Positions 9,134 to 17,168 of a DNA stretch of 64,000 nt are shown here, one piece after another. Numbering within the stretch: the first letter of the stretch is position 1; each line of letters opens with the position of its first letter. The stretch spans positions 1 to 64,000 of the forward strand of contig DYYG01000037.1 of the NCBI GenBank assembly GCA_020741775.1, given 5' to 3'. The notes under the pieces are model-generated. The model worked only from the letters and a program-made list of their open reading frames with translations. It was not told where the DNA came from and made no database searches. Position numbers and translations under genes: made by a program. The DNA is from Methylorubrum populi (GTDB lineage Bacteria > Pseudomonadota > Alphaproteobacteria > Rhizobiales > Beijerinckiaceae).

Positions 9134-9192
9134 CTCAACGACGAAGCCCGGCCAGAGGATGGCCGGGCTTCGTCGTTGAGGGATGCCTTTTT
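9134..9192 (+). terminator. rpoH terminator with a 20-bp perfect stem
   Basis: Two 20-base arms (9134-9153 and 9161-9180) pair without a mismatch around the 7-base loop AGAGGAT. A T-run follows at 9188-9192, eight bases beyond the stem. The next gene is convergent, so it could act in both directions. Confidence 0.75.
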
Positions 9193-9279
9193 ACGTGCCG
9201 GCTTCCCGGTCGAGGTCGTTTGGCCGTTCAGTCGGCGGTACCGCTCGGCACGGACGGGCGGTGCCGTGAAGAGCGGGCA

Positions 9280-10770
9280 TCAATCCCGCCATTGCGCGAA
9301 GGCGTCCTGCATGGCCTGAGCGCCTGCGGTGCCCTTCTCGAAGCTGATGACGGCTCGCTGGCCGCTCGTATAGGTCACCGCCAGATCGAACCAGTTCTTG
9401 TGCAGCAACAACTCGGTGTTGCGATCGACATCGCTCTTCAGCGAGGACAGGCCGATCAGGAACAGGTTCTCGCGCACCCGCACCGGCAGACCCGAGACCG
9501 GCGAACCCCGGGCCCCCTCCTCATCCTTGAGCTGCAGCAGACCGATATTCTGCACCGTGCGCTTCGCGCCCGCGCCGGAATTGGTGAAGGCCAATTCGAT
9601 GGTGTGAGAGGCCGGCAGGGTCGAATCGAGGTTCCGGCGCATGGTCATCGTCAGGGTCAGCCCGGCATCCGGGAACTCGACGGTGACGCGCAGCGCCGTC
9701 TGCAGCGGCTGACCCTGCTCACCGTTCACCACCTCCAGGCGCCAGACGGCCTGGCCACCGGTGGAAATCGGCTGGGCGCGGGAATCGCTCTGATTCTCCT
9801 CGTAGAGGATCGCCCGTTGCGACACCGTCACCTCCGGCTGAGCCGGTACGGTGCCCGGCGCGGTCGGCTTCGGGCGTATCTCCGCCTCGTGGTGCTCGCC
9901 CCCGACCCGGTCGGAGAACTTCGCATCCGGCGCCTCGGCGGGCGGGCCCTGCTCGGCGGCGTTCTGCTGCAACTCGGAGGGATGATCGCGCAGGAAGAAG
10001 GCCGCGACCGCGATCAGGCCGATCACCACCGCCAGCACGCCACCGACGAAGAGGTTGCGCAGCAGGCGCGAGCGGCCTTCGGTCGGCGTGACCACATCGA
10101 TGCGCGGGCGCTGGCGCCCATTGCCCGCCTCGCCCTGACCCTGCGCCTCGGACGCGGCGGCTTCGGGACCGATCGCGGCGGGCGGCTCTGCCGCCGGGAC
10201 GGCATCGCTCGATGCGTCGGCTTTCGCCGCCTCGTCCGGCTTCAGCCGCCGAGGCGGGGCCATGAAGGGAACCGTGTCGGGCGGAACCTTGGCGTTCGTC
10301 GGCGGAGAATCCGGCAGGAAGCCGGCCGGTACGGAGGCGGGCGGCAGGACGGGCGCCTCATCCGCCGCCTGCGGCGGCGCGGGTGAGGCCTCTGGCGGTG
10401 TTTCCGAGACCTGCGGCGATGCTTCTAAAGCCTGCGGCGGTGTTTCTAGGGCCTGCGGCGGCTCGGGCTCCGGCAGCGTCGGCGGTAGCGGCTCCGGCGC
10501 GAGCGGCTCGGGCCGGAGCGCTTCGGCTGGCGGAGGAGGGGCCTCCGCTTCCTTCTGCGCGGGCTCGTACTCGGCCTCCAGGCGCTGGATCGCGGTATCG
10601 AGCGCTTGCCGTTCCAGATCGATATCCGCTTCCGGCACCGGCGGGTCGAGGGAGCGGAGCTGCGCGATCAGGGCGCTGCGCGCGCGGTCATAGACCGCCC
10701 GGCGGAGTGCCGGCGATCGGTCGGGCAGGGCGTCGAGCGCGCGTGCCAGCAACGGATAATAGTCGGCCAT
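9280..10770 (-). CDS. Proline-rich single-pass membrane protein of unknown function
   Basis: A 496-residue protein. Residues 1-70 are helical and charged, 75-200 form a long proline/glutamate/alanine low-complexity stretch, and one transmembrane helix lies at about 238-260 (FVGGVLAVVIGLIAVAAFF). Residues 260-496 are a folded, probably periplasmic domain. The DNA for the proline-rich part contains imperfect tandem repeats around TPPQALEASPQ. The topology (cytoplasmic N-terminus, extracytoplasmic C-terminal domain) is inferred from basic residues before the helix. I recall similar proteins beside purA in related genomes, but no function is known to me. It lies downstream of purA on the same strand with a 183-bp gap. 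Confidence 0.75.
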   Translation of the reverse strand: MADYYPLLARALDALPDRSPALRRAVYDRARSALIAQLRSLDPPVPEADIDLERQALDTAIQRLEAEYEPAQKEAEAPPPPAEALRPEPLAPEPLPPTLPEPEPPQALETPPQALEASPQVSETPPEASPAPPQAADEAPVLPPASVPAGFLPDSPPTNAKVPPDTVPFMAPPRRLKPDEAAKADASSDAVPAAEPPAAIGPEAAASEAQGQGEAGNGRQRPRIDVVTPTEGRSRLLRNLFVGGVLAVVIGLIAVAAFFLRDHPSELQQNAAEQGPPAEAPDAKFSDRVGGEHHEAEIRPKPTAPGTVPAQPEVTVSQRAILYEENQSDSRAQPISTGGQAVWRLEVVNGEQGQPLQTALRVTVEFPDAGLTLTMTMRRNLDSTLPASHTIELAFTNSGAGAKRTVQNIGLLQLKDEEGARGSPVSGLPVRVRENLFLIGLSSLKSDVDRNTELLLHKNWFDLAVTYTSGQRAVISFEKGTAGAQAMQDAFAQWRD

Positions 10771-10953
10771 CGTGCCCGGACCTGCCTGTGCCTACCCGCC
10801 GTCCCGGGCGCCTCGTGCGATTTCCGAGTGATCGCAACGCGATGCGGAAATCGATGTCAGCGGGATCCCGTCGCTGTCACGCGCCGGAATCCCTGCCTGG
10901 GCGCCGCCCAGGCTCGGTGACACGGTTTCGGCTTCGATCAAGCGTAAACCGCC

Positions 10954-12246
10954 TCAATCCTCGAAGGGGTTGTGCATGAGGATGGTGTCGTCCCGCTCCG
11001 GCGAGGTGGAGAGCAGCGCCACCGGCGCGCCGATCAGCTCCTCGATCCGGCGCACATACTTGATCGCCTGGGCCGGCAGGTCCGCCCAGGAGCGGGCCCC
11101 CGCCGTGGTGCCACTCCAGCCGGGGATCGTCTCGTAGACAGGGACCGCCCGCTGCTGTGCCGCCTGGCTGGCCGGCAGATGGTCGAAGCGCTGGCCGTCG
11201 ATGTCGTAGGCGGTGCAGACCTTGATCTCGTCGAAGCCGTCGAGCACATCGAGCTTGGTCAGGGCGATGCCGTCGATGCCGGAGGTCTGCACGGTCTGGC
11301 GCACGAGGCAGGCATCGAACCAGCCGCAGCGGCGCTTGCGCCCCGTGACCGTCCCGAATTCGTGGCCGCGCTCGCCGATGCGCTGGCCGATGGTATCGTG
11401 CAGCTCGGTCGGGAAAGGGCCCTCGCCGACGCGGGTGGTGTAGGCCTTGGCGATGCCGAGCACGTAGCCGATCGCGCGCGGGCCGAGGCCCGAACCGGTT
11501 GCCGCCTGCCCCGCCACCGTGTTGGACGAGGTGACGAAGGGGTAGGTGCCGTGATCGACGTCGAGCAGCGCGCCCTGCGCGCCCTCGAACAGGATGCGCT
11601 TGCCGCCCTTGCGCGCCTCGTCGAGCAGGCGCCACACGGTGTCCTGATAGGGCAGAACCCGCTCGGCGATCCCCGTCAGCTCATCGAGGATCGCCTGTTC
11701 GGAGATCTCCTCCAGCCCGAAGCCGCGCCGCAGGGCGTTGTGGTGGGCGAGCAGCCGCTCGATCTTCGGCGGCAGGGTGTCGGGCTCGGCGAGATCCATC
11801 AGGCGGATGGCCCGGCGGCCGACCTTGTCCTCGTAGGCCGGGCCGATGCCGCGCTTGGTCGTGCCGATCTTGGTGCCCGGCGCGCCGTCCTCGCGCAGGG
11901 CGTCGAGTTCGCGGTGGAGCGAGAGGATCAGCGTGGCGTTATCGGCCACCCGCAGGTTCTCGCGGCCGACCGTGACGCCCTGGCCGGCCAGCCGGTCGAT
12001 CTCGGAGGCCAGGGCGTAGGGATCGAGCACCACGCCATTGCCGATGACGCCGAGCGTGTTCGGCCGCACCACGCCGGAGGGCAGCAGGGAGAGTTTGTAG
12101 ACGGCCTCGCCAATCACCAGCGTATGACCGGCATTGTGGCCGCCCTGGAAGCGGACGACGATGTCGGCTTGCTCGGAGAGCCAGTCGACGATCTTACCCT
12201 TGCCCTCGTCGCCCCATTGGGCGCCTACGACGACGACGTTCGCCAT
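10954..12246 (-). CDS. purA: Adenylosuccinate synthetase
   Basis: A 430-residue enzyme joining IMP and aspartate with GTP to give adenylosuccinate, the first committed step to AMP. The GTP-binding GDEGKGK motif is at 12-18, followed by the GGHNAGHT block, and the C-terminus has the expected RCGWFDA and [14 protein letters not shown] segments. The length is typical. The start at 12246 gives the family N-terminus [11 protein letters not shown]; an upstream in-frame extension to 12339 has no family support. purB, whose product acts next, lies 2.1 kb upstream on the same strand. Confidence 0.96.
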   Translation of the reverse strand: MANVVVVGAQWGDEGKGKIVDWLSEQADIVVRFQGGHNAGHTLVIGEAVYKLSLLPSGVVRPNTLGVIGNGVVLDPYALASEIDRLAGQGVTVGRENLRVADNATLILSLHRELDALREDGAPGTKIGTTKRGIGPAYEDKVGRRAIRLMDLAEPDTLPPKIERLLAHHNALRRGFGLEEISEQAILDELTGIAERVLPYQDTVWRLLDEARKGGKRILFEGAQGALLDVDHGTYPFVTSSNTVAGQAATGSGLGPRAIGYVLGIAKAYTTRVGEGPFPTELHDTIGQRIGERGHEFGTVTGRKRRCGWFDACLVRQTVQTSGIDGIALTKLDVLDGFDEIKVCTAYDIDGQRFDHLPASQAAQQRAVPVYETIPGWSGTTAGARSWADLPAQAIKYVRRIEELIGAPVALLSTSPERDDTILMHNPFED

Positions 12247-12433
12247 GCGCGTCTGACCTGTCTCGCAATCGCTGGCGCGGGCGCCAAGCGGTTGCGCCAC
12301 GCGCGAAAACCCCGGCCGCCGAGCCGGGGGATCGGGCATATGCGCGCGTCTTCGGCGATATGGGCGGACAGGTCAAGCGAAGCGGGCCACCGGCGGTGGG
12401 AACCGCTCCGCATGGCTGCCCGGATTTCGGGGG

Positions 12434-12751
12434 CTACTTCGCGGTGCCCGGCGGCTTGATCACCGGCATCGAGTTCGGATTCGGATCCGGTGCAATCGTC
12501 TTGATCTCGGGATCGACGCCCGATGGCGGCTTGATCACGCCGTCCGATTTTTCGAGCTTTTCACTGAGCGTGCTGCCGGTGGTGCCGCTGTCCGGCCTAA
12601 CCTTCTCCGGCACCTGCTCCTGAGGGGCCGGCAGCTTCGGGTCGCTGTCCTGGCCGCGCTGGGGCACGGAAGGATCCTGCGCAAGAGCCGCCGTGCTCAT
12701 CAGGCCTGCGAGCAGGGCAGCGGCGCGCAACGTCGTTTTGCTGAAGGTCAT
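12434..12751 (-). CDS. Small secreted proline-rich protein
   Basis: A 105-residue protein with a clear signal peptide (MTFSKTTLRAAALLAGLM, likely cleaved after AALA near residue 24). The mature part is hydrophilic and rich in proline, aspartate and lysine, with no cysteine; it is probably unstructured and periplasmic or exported. The start at 12751 is set by the signal peptide. No family is recognised. It lies upstream of purA on the same strand with a 187-bp gap. Confidence 0.62.
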   Translation of the reverse strand: MTFSKTTLRAAALLAGLMSTAALAQDPSVPQRGQDSDPKLPAPQEQVPEKVRPDSGTTGSTLSEKLEKSDGVIKPPSGVDPEIKTIAPDPNPNSMPVIKPPGTAK

Positions 12752-13155
12752 CGCGTCCTCGGTGGTCCTATCCGGACCAACGGGGGCGCACCCCATCGCG
12801 TTCCTGTCAGGCTCACGGTTGGCCTGCTATTGCGTCCGGTCGATCCCTTCTGGATGGCGAAGGACCTCGCCCGAGCAGGGCACGGGCAGGCCGGTCCGTT
12901 GATCGGTTGGATCGGGCGCAAAACCGGATCAGTCTTCGTGTTCGCTGCCGGGAGACCGGGCGGCCTGCCGCGTCTCTCTCCGCCCCTGTTCGCGGGCAGC
13001 CATCAAAGGCGACGATCTGTTCGGCTGTGGCGTGATACGAGCCGATCTCGCCGCCCGGCTTGAAGCCATGGAACAGCGCGGCCTCGATCATACGGATCGC
13101 GGCTTCGCTGCCGGGGGCGGGCGGCGCGGGGGGGCACCTGCGCCGCGTCGCGCGC
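12752..13155. other. Gap with a possible ORF remnant
   Basis: These 404 bp hold no confident gene. On the minus strand, 13091 down to about 12990 reads MIEAALFHGFKPGGEIGSYH and onward, which looks protein-like before turning arginine-rich. It may be the end of a decayed gene or a separate small one. Confidence 0.35.
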
Positions 13156-13290
13156 TTACCGGGCTCGGCGTAATCCGTCGTAGATCTGCTCGATCAGAAC
13201 GTGGCCGCTCCAGTCGTCGGAGATCTTGATGACGGCCGAGCCGTGATGGATCTCGAACAGGAAGGGGTCGGTCTCCGTGGGATCGGTCAT
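13156..13290 (-). CDS. Small acidic hypothetical protein
   Basis: A 44-residue product starting MTDPTETDPFLFEIHHGSAV and containing ISDDWSGHVLIEQIYDGL. GAAGG lies at good spacing before its ATG at 13290, and the composition is protein-like in a region where false frames are arginine-rich. No family is recognised. It lies 144 bp downstream of the aminotransferase gene and could be co-transcribed with it. Confidence 0.5.
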   Translation of the reverse strand: MTDPTETDPFLFEIHHGSAVIKISDDWSGHVLIEQIYDGLRRAR

Positions 13291-13434
13291 TGTTGCCTTC
13301 AGTGGGCGATATCAGCTGCCGCTCCGAACACCGCCCGTCTGCGGCGGCGCGCAGCCGGATCGCTGCATCCCTGCTGAAAACCTCGGATCCGACACGAGGA
13401 AACCGCCACCTCCGCAAGCCCTCGATTCGAGGCC

Positions 13435-14292
13435 CTACGCCTGCGCCCCTTCCGCGAAGGCGAAGTACAATTCGCGCAGGCGCTTCGCCACAGGGCCGGG
13501 CCGCCCGTCGCCGAGGGGTTTGCCGTCGATCTCCACCACCGGCATCACGAAGGCCGAGGCCGAGGTGTAGAAGGCTTCCGCCGCCTCGAACAATTCGCGG
13601 GCATTGATCAGCCGTTCCTCGAAGGCGAGCCCGGTTTCCTCGGCCAGCGCCAGCACCGCCTTGCGGGTGATGCCGGGCAGGATCGCGTGGGAGAGCGGAC
13701 GCGTCACCAGCGCGCCGGCCTTGGTGACGATGAAGACGGTGGAGGAGGAGCCCTCCGTCACCACCCCGTCCTCGACCATGAAGGCCTCCGCGACGCCGGC
13801 CTCGGACGCCTGCTGCTTGGCGAGAACCTGCGCGAGAAGCGCCACCGACTTGATGTCCCGGCGCTTCCAGCGCAGGTCCGGCACGGTGATCGCCTTGGCC
13901 CCGGACTCGGCCAGCGGGTTGGCGACGATGGATTTTTCCTGCGTGAACATCACCACCGTCGCCGGCACATCCCCCTTGGGGAAGGAGAAGTCGCGCTCGG
14001 CCACGCCCCGCGTCACCTGGATGTAGACGAGGCCCTCGCGGACGCCGTTCTTCTCGACCAGTTCCGTTTCCAGCCGCTCCCATTCCTGTGCGGAATGGGG
14101 GTTGCGGATGCCGATCTCGGACAGCGAGCGGTCGAGCCGGGCGAGGTGGGCGGCATTGTCCACGAGGCGCCCGTGCAGCACGGCGGCGACCTCGTAGATT
14201 CCGTCGGCGAACAGGAAGCCGCGGTCCATCACCGGCACGCGGGCCTCGTCCAGGGGCAGGAACCGGCCGTTGAGATAGGCGGTGCGGGTCAT
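13435..14292 (-). CDS. dat: Class IV aminotransferase, probably D-amino-acid transaminase
   Basis: A 285-residue fold-type IV PLP enzyme. It would interconvert D-amino acids and 2-oxo acids, for example D-alanine to D-glutamate for peptidoglycan. Lys148 in RRDIKSVALL is the likely Schiff-base lysine. YLNGRFLPLDEARVPVMDRGFLFADGIYE gives the N-terminal class IV pattern in two parts (residues 6-20 and 21-34), and EGSSSTVFIV is the phosphate-binding region. The length and N-terminal pattern fit D-alanine transaminases better than branched-chain or lyase members, but substrate choice cannot be proved from sequence. It lies 109 bp before the purB stop side, on the same strand. Confidence 0.82.
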   Translation of the reverse strand: MTRTAYLNGRFLPLDEARVPVMDRGFLFADGIYEVAAVLHGRLVDNAAHLARLDRSLSEIGIRNPHSAQEWERLETELVEKNGVREGLVYIQVTRGVAERDFSFPKGDVPATVVMFTQEKSIVANPLAESGAKAITVPDLRWKRRDIKSVALLAQVLAKQQASEAGVAEAFMVEDGVVTEGSSSTVFIVTKAGALVTRPLSHAILPGITRKAVLALAEETGLAFEERLINARELFEAAEAFYTSASAFVMPVVEIDGKPLGDGRPGPVAKRLRELYFAFAEGAQA

Positions 14293-14401
14293 CGGTTCTC
14301 TCGGTCGTCCGTCGTCGGTTCGCTGCGCGAAGCAGATTCCATGCTCGGCGCGCTCTCCGTCTCAAGGGAGGCGGCGCCGGGCACGGGGATACGGGGTAGG
14401 A

Positions 14402-15709
14402 TCAGGCTTCGCCGAACACCCGCGAGAAGATCGTGTCGACGTGCTTGAGGTGGTAGCCGAGGTCGAAGCACTCCTCGATCTGCTCCGGCTTGAGCACGGC
14501 GGTGACATCCGGGTCAGCCTTGAGCAGGGTCAGGAAATCGCCCTCGCCGCGCCAGACCGGCATCGCGTTGCGCTGGACCAGCCGGTAGGAATCCTCCCGC
14601 GAGACGCCGCCCTGCGTCAGCGCCAGCAGCACCCGCTGCGAGTGGACGAGGCCGCCGAGCTTATCGAGGTTCTTCTGCATGGTGGCCGGATAGACCAGGA
14701 GCTTGTCGATCACGCCGGTGAGCCGGGCGAGGGCGAAGTCGAGGGTCACGGTGGCATCCGGGCCGATCATCCGCTCGACCGAGGAATGCGAGATGTCGCG
14801 CTCGTGCCAGAGGGCGACGTTCTCCAGCGCCGGGGTCACGTAACCGCGCACCATGCGGGCGAGGCCGGTGATGTTCTCGGTCAGCACCGGGTTGCGCTTG
14901 TGCGGCATGGCCGAGGAGCCCTTCTGCCCCTCGGAGAAGAATTCCTCCGCCTCCAGCACCTCCGTGCGCTGCAGATGGCGCACCTCGATGGCGAGGCGCT
15001 CCATGGAGCTGGCGATGACGCCGAGCACGGCGAAGAACATGGCGTGGCGGTCACGCGGGATCACCTGGGTCGAGACCGGCTCCGGCGCGAGCCCCATCTG
15101 TTCGGCGACATATTCCTCCACCCGCGGATCGATATTGGCGAAGGTGCCGACCGCGCCCGAGATCGCGCAGGTCGCGACCTCCTTGCGCGCCGCGATCAGG
15201 CGCTCCTTGGCGCGGGCGAACTCGGCATAGGCTTGGGCGAGCTTGAGGCCGAAGGTGACCGGCTCGGCATGGATGCCGTGCGAGCGGCCGATGGTGGGGG
15301 TAAGCTTGTGCTCGAAGGCGCGCTTCTTCAGCGCCGCGAGCAGGGCGTCGAGATCCTTGATCAGGATGTCGGCGGCCTTGGTGAGCTGCACGTTGAGGCA
15401 GGTATCGAGCACGTCCGAGGAGGTCATGCCCTGGTGGACGAAGCGCGCCTCCGGCCCGACGATCTCGGCCAGATGGGTGAGGAAGGCGATGACGTCGTGC
15501 TTCGTCACCGCCTCGATCTCGTCGATACGAGCGACGTCGAACACCGCGTCGCGGCCCTTCCCCCACACCGTCTCGGCCGCTTCCTTCGGAACGACGCCGA
15601 TCTTGGCGAGCGCGGTGGTGGCGTGGGCCTCGATCTCGAACCAGATCCGGAACCGGCTCTCCGGCGACCAGATCGCGGTCATCTCAGGACGGGAGTAGCG
15701 GGGGATCAT
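14402..15709 (-). CDS. purB: Adenylosuccinate lyase
   Basis: A 435-residue fumarase/aspartase-superfamily lyase acting at two steps of purine synthesis: SAICAR to AICAR, and adenylosuccinate to AMP. The superfamily signature GSSAMPHKRNP is intact and includes the catalytic serine loop. The TSSDVLDT and GRSHGIHAEP blocks (catalytic histidine) are also present. The length is typical. The start at 15709 gives the conserved IPRYSRPEM N-terminus. The gene is divergent from moaB. Confidence 0.96.
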   Translation of the reverse strand: MIPRYSRPEMTAIWSPESRFRIWFEIEAHATTALAKIGVVPKEAAETVWGKGRDAVFDVARIDEIEAVTKHDVIAFLTHLAEIVGPEARFVHQGMTSSDVLDTCLNVQLTKAADILIKDLDALLAALKKRAFEHKLTPTIGRSHGIHAEPVTFGLKLAQAYAEFARAKERLIAARKEVATCAISGAVGTFANIDPRVEEYVAEQMGLAPEPVSTQVIPRDRHAMFFAVLGVIASSMERLAIEVRHLQRTEVLEAEEFFSEGQKGSSAMPHKRNPVLTENITGLARMVRGYVTPALENVALWHERDISHSSVERMIGPDATVTLDFALARLTGVIDKLLVYPATMQKNLDKLGGLVHSQRVLLALTQGGVSREDSYRLVQRNAMPVWRGEGDFLTLLKADPDVTAVLKPEQIEECFDLGYHLKHVDTIFSRVFGEA

Positions 15710-15880
15710 GTGTTTCGGTGCCTCGAACGGGTCGCGTATCTCGCGAAATCACCCCGCGCGTAGCACGGCCCGGCCCGGCCCCTCAACGCGCGGCCCCGCC
15801 GGGAGGCGAGCCGGGATGTGCATGGCTCCCCCCCGCGACGTCGGGCGACGGTTGACCGGCCGCGCGTGCCGGACAACATC

Positions 15881-16444
15881 ATGCCTATGACGAGCGAGCC
15901 GACGTCCCGCGCCTTCATCCCCCTCTCCATCGCCGTGCTGACGGTGTCGGATACCCGCGTGCTCGCCGACGACCGATCCGGCGACACCCTGGTCGCGCGG
16001 CTCACCGCCGCCGGGCACCGGCTGGCGGCGCGGGACATCGTGCCGGACGAGATCGTCGCCATCCATGAGCGGGTCGAGGGCTGGATCCACGATCCGACGA
16101 TCGATGTCGTCATCACTACCGGCGGCACCGGCTTCACCGGCCGCGACGTGACCCCGGAGGCCATCGAGCCGCTGTTCGAGAAGCGCATGGATGGCTTCTC
16201 GGCGGTGTTCCACCGCATCTCCTACGACAAGATCGGCACCTCGACCCTGCAATCGCGGGCGACCGCCGGGGTCGCGGGGGCAACCTATATCTTCGTGCTG
16301 CCGGGCTCGCCCGGCGCCTGCAAGGACGCCTGGGACGGCATCCTGGCCCAGCAGCTCGATTACCGCCACCGCCCCTGCAACTTCGTCGAGATCATGCCGC
16401 GCCTCGACGAGCATCTGCGCCGGGGCGCCGCCGCCACGATCTGA
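15881..16444 (+). CDS. moaB: Molybdenum cofactor biosynthesis protein MoaB
   Basis: A 187-residue MoaB/MogA-family protein involved in molybdopterin adenylylation. Key blocks are IAVLTVSDTR, the TTGGTGFTGRDVTPEA motif that binds molybdopterin, and the LPGSPGACKDAWDGIL stretch. A second ATG lies two codons downstream at 15887. It is monocistronic between purB (divergent) and a weak terminator. Confidence 0.9.
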   Translation: MPMTSEPTSRAFIPLSIAVLTVSDTRVLADDRSGDTLVARLTAAGHRLAARDIVPDEIVAIHERVEGWIHDPTIDVVITTGGTGFTGRDVTPEAIEPLFEKRMDGFSAVFHRISYDKIGTSTLQSRATAGVAGATYIFVLPGSPGACKDAWDGILAQQLDYRHRPCNFVEIMPRLDEHLRRGAAATI

Positions 16445-16595
16445 CATGAGGATCTGACCTCGGGATCTCACCCGCGGCCGGCGGCTTCGTACCGAAACAC
16501 GTCCGTGAACCGGCCGGGTGGCACCTTCCGGTTGAGGACAGAGTTAAGGATCGAGGGTGGCCGGGCTTCGGTCTCACGCCGCTCTCCCACACACA

Positions 16596-16614
16596 GCGCC
16601 GTGAGGCGCCTTTT
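16596..16614 (+). terminator. Weak candidate terminator
   Basis: A five-base stem (GCGCC/GGCGC, loop GTGA) is followed by CTTTT. It lies 152 bp after moaB and just before the next gene. Confidence 0.4.
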
Positions 16615-16637
16615 CCGTTCCCGGAGTCAGTCGCGTC

Positions 16638-17000
16638 GTGCTTCCGTCCCCTGTCCGGCCGCTCGTTTTCGCGCTGCTGATGCTGACCGCTCCCCTGGCC
16701 TCGGGCCATGCCGCGTCCCGGATCGACGCCAAGGCCCGCGCCTGGGTCGCCGATGTGGTCAGCCGCATCGGCATGGCGGATCGGATTGAGGCGCGCGGAC
16801 GCGGCGGCGCGGTGACGATCCGGGTGCGGATCGACGCCAGCGGCGCCCTCGGCGGCATCGCCCTCGAGGAAGGCACGGTTGCCCTGGGCGAGCGGGCCGC
16901 CCGCGCCGTGCAGGCCGCCGCCCCCTTCCCACCGCCGCCGGCCGGGCTGCTGACCCTCGAAGGATTCACAGAGCTGAGCTTCCCGCTCACCCTGCGGTGA
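16638..17000 (+). CDS. Secreted TonB-C-like protein
   Basis: A 120-residue protein with a signal peptide (about 1-26, ending SGHAA) and a TonB C-terminal-type domain. Support comes from the pattern VTIRVRIDASGALGGIALEEG followed by an AARAVQAAAPFPPPPAGL helix and a closing strand. The start is taken as GTG 16638 after CCGGAG. It lacks the N-terminal helix and long proline linker of a full TonB, so it is more likely a periplasmic relative than an energy transducer. It lies upstream of the decarboxylase with a 168-bp structured gap. Confidence 0.6.
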   Translation: MLPSPVRPLVFALLMLTAPLASGHAASRIDAKARAWVADVVSRIGMADRIEARGRGGAVTIRVRIDASGALGGIALEEGTVALGERAARAVQAAAPFPPPPAGLLTLEGFTELSFPLTLR

Positions 17001-17055
17001 GCGGCTGTCATCGAAACGTCGCGGATCGGCCGGAAAGGCAGAATTCTCATTCGCC

Positions 17056-17168
17056 AGAATCGATCCCGGTCGCTAAGCGGGCGGAATCGATTCTAAGCAC
17101 TGCCGCGCCTCTGCCCGCCGAACCGGCCACACGGTTCGGCGGCGGGCGCTCTTGGAGAGCTGCGCTCT
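17056..17168 (+). promoter_or_regulatory. Structured leader before the amino-acid decarboxylase
   Basis: Three inverted repeats lie in the 113 bp before the ATG: AGAATCGAT (17056-17064) with ATCGATTCT (17086-17094); CCGCCGAACCG (17115-17125) with CGGTTCGGCGG (17132-17142, loop GCCACA); and AGAGC-TGC-GCTCT (17156-17168) touching both the ribosome-binding site and the start codon. They could fold into an mRNA leader that limits ribosome access. No known riboswitch class was recognised. Confidence 0.45.

Noticed and set aside
9220..10386. 388-residue plus-strand ORF
   Set aside because: It is antiparallel to the proline-rich membrane protein gene and has a low-complexity RG/H/L composition typical of GC-rich mirror frames.
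10896..10914. GCCTGGGCG/CGCCCAGGC palindrome after purA as a terminator
   Set aside because: No T-run follows on the minus strand, so there is no support for intrinsic termination.
10972..12459. 495-residue plus-strand ORF opposite purA
   Set aside because: purA is certain from its motifs, and this frame has only mirror-type composition (rich in Asp, Gly, Val, Leu, Arg) without a domain.
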